Translations under genes and position numbers: made by a program | Assembly (NCBI GenBank): GCA_015665315.1 | Contig: JADFAK010000069.1 | Location: 1-44,073, forward strand | Reading direction: 5' to 3' | Source: Flavobacteriales bacterium | GTDB lineage: Bacteria; Bacteroidota; Bacteroidia; Flavobacteriales_D; Sanyastnellaceae | Length of the DNA: 44,073 nucleotides | Notes under the pieces: generated by a model | Seen by the model: the letters and a program-made list of their open reading frames with translations, nothing else | Told to the model about the DNA's origin: nothing | Databases searched by the model: none | Shown here: in pieces, positions 42,600 through 44,073 of the stretch | Layout: each line of letters begins with the position of its first letter | Numbering within the stretch: the first letter of the stretch is position 1

Positions 42600-44073
42600 A
42601 TGTCATCAGTTTCATTCGCAGAAAGACACATAGGCCCTCGCAAGGAGGACGTCGATGGAATGCTAAAGCAAATTGGAGTTTCTTCTCTAGATGAGCTTAT
42701 CGATAAGACAATTCCGGCAGGAATCAGATTGAAAAACAATCTTCAGGTCGATTCTGCTTTGGCAGAACACGAGTACCTGGCTATGCTTCAAGAGAAAGCA
42801 GATAAGAATATTGTGGCCAAAAACTACATAGGACTGGGCTACTACCCCACTGTCATTCCATCTGCGATTCGTCGAAATATTCTGGAAAATCCAGGTTGGT
42901 ATACGGCTTACACACCCTACCAAGCGGAAATTGCCCAAGGCCGACTGGAAGCTCTGCTGAATTTCCAAACCGTCGTTGCCGATTTAACGGGACTCGAAAT
43001 TGCAAATGCCTCCTTACTTGACGAAGGAACGGCCATGGCCGAGGCAATGATTATGTTTTATAACTCTAGAAGTCGGTCCAAAGAGAAAGCTGGAGCCAAC
43101 AAAATGTTTCTCGACCAGGACATGTTCCCTCAAACGATTGACGTCGTGTCGGCGAGAGCGATTCCATTGGGCATCGAAATTGTGATTGGCGATGCCGCAA
43201 GTACTACGTTCGGAGAAGAGTATTTTGGAGTTGGCTTGCAATACCCATCTGCTTCGGGTGAAATTAAAGATTATCGCGCCACAGCTCAAAAAGCACATGA
43301 TCACGAAGCACTTGTGGTGGCAGCCTGCGATCTAATGAGTTTGGCACTTATCGAAACTCCTGCAAGTTGGGGTGCCGACGTTGCGGTTGGAAATTCACAA
43401 CGATTTGGAGTTCCCATGGGATTCGGTGGTCCGCACGCTGCTTTTTTCGCTACGTCGGAGAAATTTAAAAGAAACATCCCTGGACGGATCATTGGAGTAT
43501 CAAAAGATCGATTGGGCAAGAGTGGATATAGAATGGCCTTGCAAACGCGCGAACAGCATATTCGTCGTGAAAAAGCAACTTCGAATATATGCACAGCTCA
43601 AGCATTGCTCGCAGTTATGGCTGGAATGTATGCTGTATATCACGGACCAGAGGGAATCAAGGCAATTGCGACAGACATTCACGAGAAGACAAAGACACTC
43701 GCCGCTTCACTAGAACTGTGTGGCGTCAAAGTACTCACGAAGGTCTTTTTCGACACGATCACAGTTGAGGTATCGTCTACAGAAGCTGTGCGCTTGCAGG
43801 CCGAGAAAGCGGGGATTAACCTCTACTATATTGATGACACAAAGCTGCAAGTTTCATTGCACGAAGCGGTGACTGAATTCTCCTTGGTGGAGTTGATCGA
43901 AGTAATAGGCGGCGACGACAAAGTAGCTCAAGGAAAGTCGGCTTCTATTTTGGGTAGCGCTGCGCGCAAATCTTTGTATCTCCAACACGAGGTATTCAAT
44001 ACGTATCGTTCAGAAACAGAGTTGATGCGTTACATGAAGAAATTAGAAAATCGCGATCTCTCTCTCACGCACA
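42600..44073 (+). CDS. gcvP: Glycine dehydrogenase (decarboxylating), P-protein, truncated by window end
   Basis: The ATG at 42600 opens a frame of 491 codons that runs off the window. It encodes about half of a P-protein of some 950 residues. The opening FAERHIGPRKEDVDGML is typical, as are GYYPTVIPSAIRRNILENP, YTPYQAEIAQGRLEALLNFQ, FGVPMGFGGPHAAFF and ALQTREQHIRREKATSNICT. The enzyme is the PLP-dependent decarboxylase of the glycine cleavage system. The PLP lysine lies in the missing C-terminal half. Partners gcvT and gcvH are not in the window. Confidence 0.97.
   Translation, partial: MSSVSFAERHIGPRKEDVDGMLKQIGVSSLDELIDKTIPAGIRLKNNLQVDSALAEHEYLAMLQEKADKNIVAKNYIGLGYYPTVIPSAIRRNILENPGWYTAYTPYQAEIAQGRLEALLNFQTVVADLTGLEIANASLLDEGTAMAEAMIMFYNSRSRSKEKAGANKMFLDQDMFPQTIDVVSARAIPLGIEIVIGDAASTTFGEEYFGVGLQYPSASGEIKDYRATAQKAHDHEALVVAACDLMSLALIETPASWGADVAVGNSQRFGVPMGFGGPHAAFFATSEKFKRNIPGRIIGVSKDRLGKSGYRMALQTREQHIRREKATSNICTAQALLAVMAGMYAVYHGPEGIKAIATDIHEKTKTLAASLELCGVKVLTKVFFDTITVEVSSTEAVRLQAEKAGINLYYIDDTKLQVSLHEAVTEFSLVELIEVIGGDDKVAQGKSASILGSAARKSLYLQHEVFNTYRSETELMRYMKKLENRDLSLTH

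Noticed and set aside
42488-43682. Several minus-strand open frames near the window end
   Set aside because: They are shadows of gcvP, whose open frame continues past the window edge.

Overview
The window is a compact chromosomal stretch of a Bacteroidota bacterium, most likely a marine-type member of the Flavobacteriales. Several things point there. Promoters match the Bacteroidota -7 element TAnnTTTG. Two very large secreted proteins end in type IX secretion (T9SS) type B C-terminal domains, and a PorV-family outer-membrane protein is present. The efp/lpxD-like gene pair is also typical. Many starts are TTG and Shine-Dalgarno sites are weak. No rRNA, phage, integrase, transposase or CRISPR-Cas gene was seen, and one tRNA (Cys) is present.

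Layout. 1-2.7 kb: end of an upstream gene, an O-antigen ligase-like polymerase, and a convergent GAF/PP2C phosphatase. 2.7-4.2 kb: LpxD-like acyltransferase and EF-P. 4.5-6.9 kb: a secreted 20-residue-repeat protein followed at once by a TPR/LytS-type histidine kinase. 6.9-8.0 kb: purS and pssA. 8.0-8.5 kb: tRNA-Cys, its terminator, and a gene-poor stretch that folds well and may encode an RNA. 8.4-13.3 kb: two large secreted proteins, the smaller one bracketed by a 32-bp direct repeat. 13.5-17.7 kb: a coiled-coil membrane protein, an outer-membrane barrel candidate, a YraN protein, a pseudouridine synthase and heme A synthase. 17.7-21.6 kb: hemA-hemC-hemD followed by a PorV2-like gene. 21.7-22.5 kb: a second dockerin-tailed secreted protein. 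22.8-26.2 kb: secA. 26.2-27.2 kb: a DUF72 protein and a tandem 44-bp repeat. 27.2-29.6 kb: ECF sigma, putative anti-sigma and a secreted beta-rich protein. 29.7-32.9 kb: small membrane protein, ComF, free methionine sulfoxide reductase, Ig-like lipoprotein. 33-37.6 kb: a 1528-residue T9SS substrate with a reelin-like module. 37.6-41 kb: TrkA-like protein, kynureninase and hemL. 41-42.5 kb: UbiA-like membrane protein and a secreted hypothetical. 42.6 kb to the end: gcvP, cut by the window edge.

How genes fit together. HemA, HemL, HemC, HemD and CtaA cover the first and last parts of heme A synthesis. SecA exports the signal-peptide proteins across the inner membrane. T9SS would then carry the two CTD proteins to the surface. 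The two dockerin-tailed proteins lack that CTD and may use another surface-attachment route.

The most unusual observations are: the paired dockerin-tailed secreted proteins; the 32-bp repeat that copies the 3' end of a T9SS gene on the far side of its neighbour; the exact 44-bp-period array; the foldable minus-strand segment after tRNA-Cys; the TAnnTTTG-N4-ATG geometry that predicts leaderless mRNAs; and heme A synthase with an EXXNR motif and a carbohydrate-module-like loop. All functions are read from sequence only; no searches were run.
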